Source: a virus. From it: 41,440 nucleotides of DNA. Made by a program: the position numbers and the translations under genes. The notes beneath the pieces were generated by a model. The model did no database searches, had not been told where the DNA came from, and was given only the letters and a program-made list of their open reading frames with translations. Shown piece by piece: positions 15,623 to 21,615 of the stretch. The stretch covers positions 1 to 41,440 of IMG/VR virus record IMGVR_UViG_3300037245_003487, one strand, 5' to 3'. The number at the start of each line of letters is the position of its first letter. Position 1 is the stretch's first letter.

Positions 15623-15790
15623 ATGTTTAAAGTATTTAATTATAATTCAAATGTAAATGGTAGCATAATTCTTTTTACAGATAGTGTTCAGGATTTTATT
15701 GATGATCATAATATATTAAGTGTTAAAGTAGAAAATAGCATGGGCGGATCTTACTGTGTGATATCTTATGTGATTGAGTATAAATTATGA
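15623..15790 (+). CDS. Small beta-rich protein (55 aa)
   Basis: AGGAG lies before the ATG. The 55 residues alternate strands (MFKVFNYNSNVNGSIILF, YCVISYVIEYKL) and carry no signal or charge bias. The stop overlaps the next ATG (ATGA). Function unknown. Confidence 0.6.
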   Translation: MFKVFNYNSNVNGSIILFTDSVQDFIDDHNILSVKVENSMGGSYCVISYVIEYKL

Positions 15791-15984
15791 ACAACGACAT
15801 AATAGATAAATGGAATGCAAGTGTTCCAGAACAACCAGATCGTGATGAGCCTGTAGATGATATGAGGGATGCCTTGAGAGATCTTGTGAATAAGGTAGAT
15901 GAATTTACAAGTAATGATAATCTATGGAACTTATCTGCTATGCTTCTGAGTATAGAGAGAGCTAAAAGGGTGTTAGGGGATTGA
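15787..15984 (+). CDS. Small acidic helical protein (65 aa)
   Basis: The ATG overlaps the preceding stop. The product is acidic (PDRDEPVDDMRDALRDL) and helical. It is placed between two membrane-associated products and has no recognised family. Confidence 0.6.
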   Translation: MNNDIIDKWNASVPEQPDRDEPVDDMRDALRDLVNKVDEFTSNDNLWNLSAMLLSIERAKRVLGD

Positions 15985-15985
15985 T

Positions 15986-16234
15986 ATGAAAAAAATATTA
16001 TTTATTTTGTCATGTATAATTTTAGGAATAATCATACTTAGCTGTGATTGTCCTGACTGTACTGCTTGTAATGGTCCTAGAAATAAAAGAAGTTCGGATG
16101 CATCTATAAGAAGGTATAGAGCTTCATTTATAACTCCGACACCTAGACCAACTCCAAAAGCAACTAAAGGTGGCGCTACTATAATTTATAACATAGAAAA
16201 TTATGGCACTGTAAATATATATGAGGGGGATTAG
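15986..16234 (+). CDS. Lipoprotein with Thr/Pro linker and 'NxGxxNIY' C-terminal tail
   Basis: A long hydrophobic signal ends in lipobox IILSC near residue 20, followed at once by CDCPDCTAC, an unusual cluster of extra Cys next to the anchor. A TPTPRPTPK linker leads to IIYNIENYGTVNIYEGD. The tail matches those of the genes at 12294 and 12608. Nothing resembling an enzyme domain lies between anchor and tail. Confidence 0.7.
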   Translation: MKKILFILSCIILGIIILSCDCPDCTACNGPRNKRSSDASIRRYRASFITPTPRPTPKATKGGATIIYNIENYGTVNIYEGD

Positions 16235-16235
16235 T

Positions 16236-16436
16236 ATGAAATATCCTAACAGAACTATGTATAGAATGGAAGAAAAGATAAGTAAGTTAATTAAATTATG
16301 TGATGTATTAAATGAAAGAATTATAGAGCTAAGTTTTCAAGGGCATTTTAACTCATGTGGCTGCCCAGATTGTATTCAGTCAAGGGAAAAAATACGGCAA
16401 TATGAAGGGCGGCTAAGTAAATTAAAGGAGGATTAA
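16236..16436 (+). CDS. 'KLKED' coiled-coil family, copy 1
   Basis: GAGGGGG lies before the ATG at 16236. The product starts MKYPNRTMYRMEEKISKLI and ends QYEGRLSKLKED, with a CGCPDC turn in the middle. The start and end blocks recur at 17158 and 17383. The terminal KED codons form the AAGGAGGAT binding site of the next gene. Confidence 0.65.
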   Translation: MKYPNRTMYRMEEKISKLIKLCDVLNERIIELSFQGHFNSCGCPDCIQSREKIRQYEGRLSKLKED

Positions 16437-16694
16437 ATGAAAAATAAAATGGTTATTGATAAAGAATTATTAGAAATTTATTATGATAAGATCGGTGAGA
16501 CTGTTATGATAAACTATAAAGATAAACAGACAAAAGCAAAAATTTGTGAAATAGAAATCAATGAAGATAAAACTATAAAAGTTGTAATGGATTATGAATT
16601 AAACGATGTTACCAATGAGATCTTTAAAGAGCTACATAGTAATCATGGCGTATCTGTTGGGTATGAGTTGGATAACAGTATTATCAGGAGGTAA
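16437..16694 (+). CDS. Small beta-rich protein, unknown function
   Basis: AAAGGAGG lies before the ATG. The protein reads KIGETVMINYKDKQTKAKICEI-like strands, then helices (NEIFKELHSNHG). Not recognised; a KOW/Tudor-like small barrel is possible. Confidence 0.55.
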   Translation: MKNKMVIDKELLEIYYDKIGETVMINYKDKQTKAKICEIEINEDKTIKVVMDYELNDVTNEIFKELHSNHGVSVGYELDNSIIRR

Positions 16695-16697
16695 GTT

Positions 16698-16979
16698 ATG
16701 GATAAATTTTGGGAATGGATGGAAGAAAAAGGTTATGGAAGAAGTGGAACTCTTGTGAATGGTGACTGGTTTATGATGAAGATCCATTTAAAAATACAGA
16801 TGCTAATAGGGTACATGTATGAGTACGCCAGACAACTACTTGTTGAGTTGGATATTAATTATCAGCAGAATGGAAGTTTTGAAGCTAGGCTTAATACTGC
16901 CAATAACCATAAAAATCATTATGAAAAACTTGAGATAATTATTAATGATATGGAATTAATAAAACTGAGGGTGAAATGA
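16698..16979 (+). CDS. 'FWxWME' family small protein, copy 2
   Basis: Starts MDKFWEWMEEKGYGRSG, matching LIKFWQWMEVNEYG in the gene at 7778; the MLIGYMYEYA block also aligns. The C-terminal half is helical and differs from copy 1. AGGAGG precedes the ATG. Function unknown. Confidence 0.65.
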   Translation: MDKFWEWMEEKGYGRSGTLVNGDWFMMKIHLKIQMLIGYMYEYARQLLVELDINYQQNGSFEARLNTANNHKNHYEKLEIIINDMELIKLRVK

Positions 16980-17161
16980 ACGGAAATAATAACAAAGATT
17001 ATATAGGTGATGGAGTTTATGTGATCCATGAAGGATATGGTATTTGGCTGCATGCAAATCACCCAGAAAATCCAACCGATAGGATCTGGCTTGAAGGAGA
17101 TATGCTTGAGAAGTTAGTTAAGTTTGATAAGCGCATTAAATCTGAGATGGGGAATAAATGA
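16976..17161 (+). CDS. Conserved small phage-type protein ('YIGDGVYV')
   Basis: The product (61 aa) has DYIGDGVYVIHEGYGIWLHA and RIWLEGDMLEKLVKF. As I recall, this YIGDGVYVxxxGYxxxL ... I(Y/W)LxxxxLxxL layout is widespread in phage genomes; its function is unknown to me. Start ATG overlaps the upstream TGA. Confidence 0.75.
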   Translation: MNGNNNKDYIGDGVYVIHEGYGIWLHANHPENPTDRIWLEGDMLEKLVKFDKRIKSEMGNK

Positions 17162-17382
17162 AATATGTAAACTTAACTATGCAAAGGATGGCGGAATCAA
17201 ACGAAAAACTAATCATTTTATACGAAGAGTTGATTAAAAAGCTTCAAGAAGAAGTGGATGACTCGCTGTATGTTGGAGAAGGTGGTGTGTTTGGATATTA
17301 TGGTAAATATATTGAAGCTGATTGTATAGGTGGTATAAAATACGAATACGAAGATAAGCTTAATAAATTAAAGGAAGAATAG
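17158..17382 (+). CDS. 'KLKED' coiled-coil family, copy 2
   Basis: Starts MKYVNLTMQRMAESNEKLI and ends YEDKLNKLKEE, matching copy 1 at both ends; the middle differs and is Gly/Tyr-rich. The last codons again form the binding site (AAGGAAGAA) for the next gene. Confidence 0.65.
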   Translation: MKYVNLTMQRMAESNEKLIILYEELIKKLQEEVDDSLYVGEGGVFGYYGKYIEADCIGGIKYEYEDKLNKLKEE

Positions 17383-17733
17383 ATGGATAAGTTAGAGAGA
17401 AACTTGAAGTTTATAACAAAAGAACTAAATAAAACATATAGGGATCTATATATAGAGCAAGTAAACACGAATGAAAAATTATTTATTTTATGTGAAGAGT
17501 TGATTCATAAATATCATATTGCAGAAAAAACCTTATTTATGAGCTTATATAAAGAAGAAAAAGCAATAGAAAAAATGTGTATATTAGATGAAGAAATTCA
17601 ACAATACGAAAATGATCTAAGTAAATTAAAAGGAGGTGAAGTGAAAAAATGCTTTACCTGCAGATATGATGGTAATTCTGAGGGATTGATTTGTATAGAA
17701 TGTGTTGATAGTAGTAACTATAAGGAGGATTAG
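17383..17733 (+). CDS. Composite frame: 'KLKED' coiled-coil domain joined to a small zinc-ribbon protein
   Basis: Residues 1-86 match the coiled-coil family at 16236 and 17158 and end ENDLSKLKGGE where the others stop. The frame then continues without a stop as VKKCFTCRYDGNSEG, CIECVDSS to the end. The GTG at 17641 is preceded by AAAGGAGGTGAA, a full binding site. Standalone small proteins of the KxCxTCxY type occur in phages as I recall. Two products are likely: the whole fusion and a 30-residue zinc protein. Confidence 0.65.
   Translation: MDKLERNLKFITKELNKTYRDLYIEQVNTNEKLFILCEELIHKYHIAEKTLFMSLYKEEKAIEKMCILDEEIQQYENDLSKLKGGEVKKCFTCRYDGNSEGLICIECVDSSNYKED
17629..17643 (+). promoter_or_regulatory. 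Internal ribosome binding site and GTG start inside a composite frame
   Basis: AAAGGAGGTG followed two bases later by GTG (17641-17643), all in frame with the surrounding gene. It would give a separate 30-residue Cys-rich product. The site itself codes the K-G-G linker of the fused protein. Confidence 0.55.
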
Positions 17734-17910
17734 ATGAATGAAAAAATGATGATCGATTTTATTACAAATAAAGGCTTTGGAAAAGAATTTGCAACACAAG
17801 CTGCTTATCAAATAATGTCTACAGCAAGTATGCTTTCGTTATGCTGCGAAGGTAGTTTTGATGATATGGTTATTAGTATTTTAAAGATAATTGGGTATGA
17901 GGATGAATAA
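17734..17910 (+). CDS. Small helical protein (58 aa)
   Basis: AAGGAGG precedes the ATG. The product is MNEKMMIDFITNKGFGKEF followed by a helical stretch with LSLCCEGSFDD and IIGYEDE. The start resembles weakly the FW(E/Q)WME family. Ends directly before the next ATG. Confidence 0.6.
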   Translation: MNEKMMIDFITNKGFGKEFATQAAYQIMSTASMLSLCCEGSFDDMVISILKIIGYEDE

Positions 17911-18282
17911 ATGCATATAGATAAATACTTTAAAGATGACGGTTATTATGATGGTGATACCTATTACGAGGATGCAGAGTCTTTTCTTGCAACTGCTATA
18001 TTAGATTTTTGTGGTTGTGGTATGCCTGATGCTGCATTGGAGCATGTAAGAGATGCTTTGCAATTAATTAAAGATCTTTATGATACCAATAAATATGATG
18101 AGTGGAGAGAAAAAGAATTAAAGTTATTTAATAGTGATGGACCTGCATATTTTATGTATTACTTTCTTGATAATAAGGAATTAACTGAACACGGTGGTCA
18201 AGTACCTGGGTGGTTAACATTGGAAGGCGAAGAATTACTTGATGATTTAAATGAACTTATTAAGAATTGCGAGGAGGAATAG
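17911..18282 (+). CDS. Conserved acidic phage-type protein (123 aa)
   Basis: The ATG follows the preceding stop directly, with GAGGATG upstream. The protein has ESFLATAILDFCGCGMP, AYFMYYFLDNKELTEHGG and GWLTLEGEELLDDL. I remember this layout from phage hypothetical proteins with no assigned function. Helical overall. Confidence 0.7.
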   Translation: MHIDKYFKDDGYYDGDTYYEDAESFLATAILDFCGCGMPDAALEHVRDALQLIKDLYDTNKYDEWREKELKLFNSDGPAYFMYYFLDNKELTEHGGQVPGWLTLEGEELLDDLNELIKNCEEE

Positions 18283-18672
18283 ATGGTAATAACAGATAAA
18301 ATGAAAAAAGACATACAGGATTATTTAGAATATAAAATTAAAAATAACCAAAAATTTACAACCGATTTAAAAGATTTTTTTGAAAATAGAAATTACGAAG
18401 TCGAAGAAGAAGAAGAAAGCAAGCTTGATGAGCTTTATGAAGAAATTGAACACATGGAAGAAATGGACTTTATCAAAACAGGAGGAGTCCAAAATTTATC
18501 TGCTTTAATAAGGGAAACAATAAAAGAACTCCAACAAAAACCAAAAATTGATGCTGATTTGATTGAGTGGCTGGAATATCTAAAAAATGGAAATTATTAT
18601 CCAGAACATTTTAACTACACAGGATTTAATGATTTAGCAGAAAAACTATTAAAGCAATTAAAGGAGGATTAG
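18283..18672 (+). CDS. Acidic helical protein ending in LKED (129 aa)
   Basis: GAGGAGG precedes the ATG. The product has a Glu-rich middle (EEEEESKLDELYEEIEHMEE) and ends AEKLLKQLKED, whose codons make the AAAGGAGGAT site of the next gene. An internal AGGAGGAG occurs at 18480 but no start follows it. Function unknown. Confidence 0.65.
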   Translation: MVITDKMKKDIQDYLEYKIKNNQKFTTDLKDFFENRNYEVEEEEESKLDELYEEIEHMEEMDFIKTGGVQNLSALIRETIKELQQKPKIDADLIEWLEYLKNGNYYPEHFNYTGFNDLAEKLLKQLKED

Positions 18673-18951
18673 ATGTTAATGATGAAAAGTGACATATTAA
18701 CAATAACTGGTATCAAAAAAGAAGTTAAGTCTGCAAAAATGTTTTGCAATCTTAAGGTTGGTGATCGTATTAGATTATCAAGTCGTGTTTTATTTGTGGG
18801 AAGTTATAGTGGACACCCTAACGCTGCTTCAATTATTATTACTAACTTAAAAACTCATGAGACTACAGAGAAAACTTATAATGAGATATGGAAATGGTTA
18901 GATAGATTTGAGTTAATTAATGAGGATCATTATGAGGTCAAAGAGTATTAG
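18673..18951 (+). CDS. 'MFxxLKxGD' family small protein, copy 2
   Basis: GIKKEVKSAKMFCNLKVGD, GSYSGHPNAAS and TYNEIWKWLDRFEL align in order with the gene at 11835. The fold is probably beta-rich. AAAGGAGG precedes the ATG. Function unknown. Confidence 0.65.
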   Translation: MLMMKSDILTITGIKKEVKSAKMFCNLKVGDRIRLSSRVLFVGSYSGHPNAASIIITNLKTHETTEKTYNEIWKWLDRFELINEDHYEVKEY

Positions 18952-18960
18952 GAGGAATAG

Positions 18961-19191
18961 ATGAAAGAAGTAACATCTTATAAAGCTAATGATGGTAAGA
19001 TATTTGAGGATTTAATTGAGTGTATGAGACATGAAGTGATTGAAAAAGCAAGATCTAGTATAGACGCATGGATTTCTCAGTATGAAACAATGTCTGGGAT
19101 ATTAATAAAGGAAGAGATGTATATAATGTTATTAAGGTTCTCTAAGGAATTTGAAGAGATTTTACATGTGTATAATAAGGAGATGAAGTAA
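18961..19191 (+). CDS. Small helical phage-type protein ('YKANDGKIFED')
   Basis: The N-terminus reads VTSYKANDGKIFEDLIECMRHE, a pattern (strand, DGxxF, helix) seen in many small phage proteins. The rest is helical. AGGAGG precedes the ATG. Function unknown. Confidence 0.65.
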   Translation: MKEVTSYKANDGKIFEDLIECMRHEVIEKARSSIDAWISQYETMSGILIKEEMYIMLLRFSKEFEEILHVYNKEMK

Positions 19192-19374
19192 GTGATAGGT
19201 GATTTAGAAATATTAAAAGTAATGTGTTTTGCTTTTATTTTAACTGCTATTACGATGTGTTTAACATTCGTGATGTATTTTTTACCAGCATTTGTGATGA
19301 TTATTTTTATACCCATGTGGATATTTGTTATTATTAAGGTATGTTGGTGGGTAGTTAAAAAAGGGATATTATAA
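19192..19374 (+). CDS. Two-helix membrane protein (60 aa), GTG start
   Basis: The GTG at 19192 follows the previous TAA directly, with AAGGAG nine bases upstream. Hydrophobic segments cover about 8-28 and 31-53. Function unknown. Confidence 0.6.
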   Translation: MIGDLEILKVMCFAFILTAITMCLTFVMYFLPAFVMIIFIPMWIFVIIKVCWWVVKKGIL

Positions 19375-19382
19375 GGAGAATT

Positions 19383-19628
19383 ATGAGTGAATTAACAATG
19401 AGTGACATAGTAGTTACTATTAAAAAAAAGGTATTAGATATAGGAATGTTTAGAAAATTTGATATCTTTCAATTAGATGATGTTATTTATTTAGTTGATA
19501 ATTTATTTGATGGACATTTAGAATGCAAAGCTCGTATAGAAGATGGAATAATAATTAAGGCCACTTTGAATGTAGAAGATTTTATTGGTAAAAAATATAA
19601 GGACCTAGGTAATGTGTTTGGGAGTTAA
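19383..19628 (+). CDS. Small protein (81 aa), unknown function
   Basis: AAGGAG precedes the ATG. The middle has IFQLDDVIYLVDNLFDGH and CKARIEDGIIIKATLN, alternating strands. Not recognised. Confidence 0.6.
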   Translation: MSELTMSDIVVTIKKKVLDIGMFRKFDIFQLDDVIYLVDNLFDGHLECKARIEDGIIIKATLNVEDFIGKKYKDLGNVFGS

Positions 19629-19646
19629 TAAATGGAGAAATAGCGC

Positions 19647-19850
19647 ATGGTAATATCTTATTTAAAAGGACATGAAATATATTATAAAAACAACATGTGG
19701 ATGTTTAGTGATACCGATGAAAAAATATACAAAAGGGCGTGTATAAAATGTGGCGGAATCTCTGATTACGATGATTGTTTAGGTATAATAGACAATACTA
19801 TAAGTGCTTGTTGTGGCCACGGAGTAACAAAGGGTTTTATTAAAAAATAA
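19647..19850 (+). CDS. Conserved small Cys/His protein with ACCGHG motif
   Basis: The product has RACIKCGGISDYDDCLGII and SACCGHGVTKGFI. The CxxCG ... DDCLG ... ACCGHG order is familiar from phage hypothetical proteins and looks metal-binding. GGAG lies before the ATG. Function unknown. Confidence 0.7.
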   Translation: MVISYLKGHEIYYKNNMWMFSDTDEKIYKRACIKCGGISDYDDCLGIIDNTISACCGHGVTKGFIKK

Positions 19851-19863
19851 AAGGAGTTAAAAT

Positions 19864-20145
19864 ATGACCGTAGGACAAAATAATAATAACCAGATTAGAA
19901 ATTTGATAGATGAATGTGAGAAAAATATAAAAAATAGTAAAAATGTAATGGAATATTTAGAAAATGAGTTTATAAAAGTAAATACTGAAAATATGCAAGG
20001 ATATAAAATATTAACTGGAAATGATTTTGTGATAAAAGGGGATGAATTCCTAGCATTTGATGGTTCGTGGAATTATTGTAGTATTGGAGGACATAGAGTT
20101 TGGGATGAAAGACACATAATGAAAGCAGTAAGGAGAAAATTATGA
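19864..20145 (+). CDS. Small protein with 'GDEFLAFDGSW' motif
   Basis: The N-terminal half is a charged helix (IDECEKNIKNSKNVMEYLEN). The C-terminal half GYKILTGNDFVIKGDEFL, then FDGSWNYC, is a small beta element repeated in many phage proteins. Overlaps the next gene by four bases. Confidence 0.6.
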   Translation: MTVGQNNNNQIRNLIDECEKNIKNSKNVMEYLENEFIKVNTENMQGYKILTGNDFVIKGDEFLAFDGSWNYCSIGGHRVWDERHIMKAVRRKL

Positions 20146-20474
20146 ACTTTAATTGTAAAAAGTGTGGGAAATGTTGTACGGCAAAAGGTTTTCTCTATGT
20201 TAATTTAAATGATGTCGTCAACATAAGCGAGTTTTTAAAAATTAAAAAGGATGATTTTATCAACAATTATCTTCATAAAGATAATGATGATAAATACTAT
20301 CTTGGAGGGAGCGATAACTCATGTCATTTTTTTCAAAAAGGATGCACAATATATGATGTAAGACCTTATCAATGTAGGTCTTACCCATTTTGGTATTATA
20401 TTGTTAGATCTAAAGAAGAATGGAATAAAGAGTCTAGGTTCTGTAAAGGAATAAAAATCCCTAGCGACTTATAA
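20142..20474 (+). CDS. YkgJ-family cysteine cluster protein
   Basis: The start NFNCKKCGKCCTAKGFLYV has the CxxCGxCC signature. Later come SCHFFQKGCTIYDVRPYQCR and SYPFW, as expected for the YkgJ (UPF0153) family, which is thought to bind zinc or an iron-sulfur cluster. The length (110 aa) is normal. A role in protein or RNA modification is possible but unproven. Confidence 0.85.
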   Translation: MNFNCKKCGKCCTAKGFLYVNLNDVVNISEFLKIKKDDFINNYLHKDNDDKYYLGGSDNSCHFFQKGCTIYDVRPYQCRSYPFWYYIVRSKEEWNKESRFCKGIKIPSDL

Positions 20475-20497
20475 TTTTTTTATAAAGGAGCAATTAA

Positions 20498-20581
20498 ATG
20501 GAAGATATAATAATAAAAATAGGGCTTGTAATAGTATCAGTACTATTAGGGTTTATGTTTGGTATGTATTGGAATAAGTAA
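20498..20581 (+). CDS. Single-pass membrane micro-protein (27 aa)
   Basis: AAAGGAG lies before the ATG. The product is one hydrophobic helix (IIIKIGLVIVSVLLGFMFG) with MYWNK at the end. Length, spacing and binding site match the other micro-proteins at 20793 and 36844. Function unknown. Confidence 0.6.
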   Translation: MEDIIIKIGLVIVSVLLGFMFGMYWNK

Positions 20582-20596
20582 AGTTAGGGGGTAAAA

Positions 20597-20776
20597 ATGA
20601 TAATTAATAAAGTATCAAAACTGACAATTGAACATTTAAATGGTGTTAAATATTTATATAATGAACAAAAGCAAGGATTTATTGTAACTATTGGAAAGTG
20701 TTTTCCTGATGAAAAATACAGTGATATTGTAGAGTCAATAGATCATGGATGTAAGATTTATTTTGATATGCAGTAA
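20597..20776 (+). CDS. Small soluble protein (59 aa)
   Basis: TAGGGGG lies before the ATG. The product has a strand-rich pattern (VKYLYNEQKQGFIVTIGK) with Cys at CFPDE and GCKIYF. It lies between two membrane micro-proteins. Not recognised. Confidence 0.6.
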   Translation: MIINKVSKLTIEHLNGVKYLYNEQKQGFIVTIGKCFPDEKYSDIVESIDHGCKIYFDMQ

Positions 20777-20792
20777 TTGGAGGAGTAGAAAC

Positions 20793-20879
20793 ATGATATA
20801 CTTAATAATATTTATTTTATTTATAGGGTTTTGTTTTGGGAATTTATTTCAAATTTTGATTAGGGATTACTGGAGTTAG
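20793..20879 (+). CDS. Single-pass membrane micro-protein (28 aa)
   Basis: GGAGGAG precedes the ATG. One hydrophobic helix (IYLIIFILFIGFCFGNLF) is followed by QILIRDYWS. The GF(C/M)FG core is shared with the micro-protein at 20498. Confidence 0.6.
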   Translation: MIYLIIFILFIGFCFGNLFQILIRDYWS

Positions 20880-20893
20880 ATAAGGAGGATAAT

Positions 20894-21406
20894 ATGAATG
20901 GTTCGGAATTTTTATGTAAGTGTAAAAAACGTAAAACATGGATATTAGAAGGTGAAAAAACAGAAAAATGTGATAATTGTGAAAGAGTATATTTTGGAGT
21001 ATATAGTAAGAAAAAATTATCTATAATAGGAAAGGAGATTTTTATGTGGAAAATTAGATTGATAGCAAGCTGGTATGTGTTGTGGTTTGAAATAAAAAAT
21101 CTTTTTGCTAAAAAAGAAAATTGGGATAAAATTAAAGAATCGGTTGCTACCTTTTTAGGACCTGATGATGTTGATGATTTTGTAAAACTTTATAAAAAAC
21201 ATAAAGAAATTCCTTTAGCTATAGACGGGGGCGGATTTCCTTATTCGATACATCTTCATGAAGGTATGCAGATTAGGAATCATATGAGGGAATTACCTGA
21301 ATGTAAAAACTGGAATTGTCATGATTTTGATAATCAGTGGATTAAGGTTGTAACTGATATTGCTGCGGATATAGTTGCGGATATGGATGGAGGAAGAAAT
21401 GGGTGA
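20894..21406 (+). CDS. Composite frame: zinc ribbon joined to a 'GGGFPxSxxxxEGMQIRN' phage protein
   Basis: Residues 1-50 form a short zinc ribbon (FLCKCKKRKTW, KCDNCERVYFG). The second part begins at Met51 (ATG 21044), preceded by AAAGGAG, and contains FLGPDDVDDFVKLYK, DGGGFPYSIHLHEGMQIRNH and HDFDNQWIKVVTD. The second part resembles, from memory, a standalone phage protein. No stop separates them. Either the fused protein, the short form, or both may be made. Confidence 0.65.
   Translation: MNGSEFLCKCKKRKTWILEGEKTEKCDNCERVYFGVYSKKKLSIIGKEIFMWKIRLIASWYVLWFEIKNLFAKKENWDKIKESVATFLGPDDVDDFVKLYKKHKEIPLAIDGGGFPYSIHLHEGMQIRNHMRELPECKNWNCHDFDNQWIKVVTDIAADIVADMDGGRNG
21031..21046 (+). promoter_or_regulatory. 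Internal ribosome binding site and ATG inside a composite frame
   Basis: AAAGGAG at 21031-21037, then six bases and ATG at 21044-21046, in frame with the surrounding gene. It codes the G-K-E-I-F linker of the fused product. Confidence 0.55.
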
Positions 21407-21473
21407 TTGTGAAAGTTGTAAAAAAGCAAGAAGAGTGTGGAGTATGAGTATTGGTCAGGTTAGGAGGAGTTAG
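21399..21473 (+). CDS. Micro-protein with CxxC (24 aa)
   Basis: GGAGGAAGAA lies just before the ATG, which overlaps the preceding TGA. The product is MGDCESCKKARRVW plus a short tail; its end codes the AGGAGGAG site of the next gene. Small and basic; function unknown. Confidence 0.55.
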   Translation: MGDCESCKKARRVWSMSIGQVRRS

Positions 21474-21477
21474 ATAA

Positions 21478-21615
21478 ATGGTTTTAAATTCTAAGGAAGT
21501 TGAATGGTATATTAATATGGTTATTAAATATAGGCTACCAGTATATTGGTTATTTAATTTTTTATATGATTATGAAAGTTTAAGTGAGTATAATGGATTT
21601 TTAGTTGAATGTTGA
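21478..21615 (+). CDS. Small protein (45 aa), possibly frameshifted at its end
   Basis: AGGAGG lies before the ATG. The product contains VEWYINMVIKYRLPVYWLF and ends GFLVEC. Immediately after, a different frame reads VDKSDVLDNSLVYS and DLLPWS to a TGA at 21683-21685. Removing one base near 21610 would join them into one protein of about 69 residues. It is the last gene of the rightward block. Confidence 0.5.
   Translation: MVLNSKEVEWYINMVIKYRLPVYWLFNFLYDYESLSEYNGFLVEC

Noticed and set aside
18480-18500. Internal AGGAGGAG in the gene at 18283 as another hidden start
   Set aside because: No ATG, GTG or TTG follows in frame at a suitable distance.
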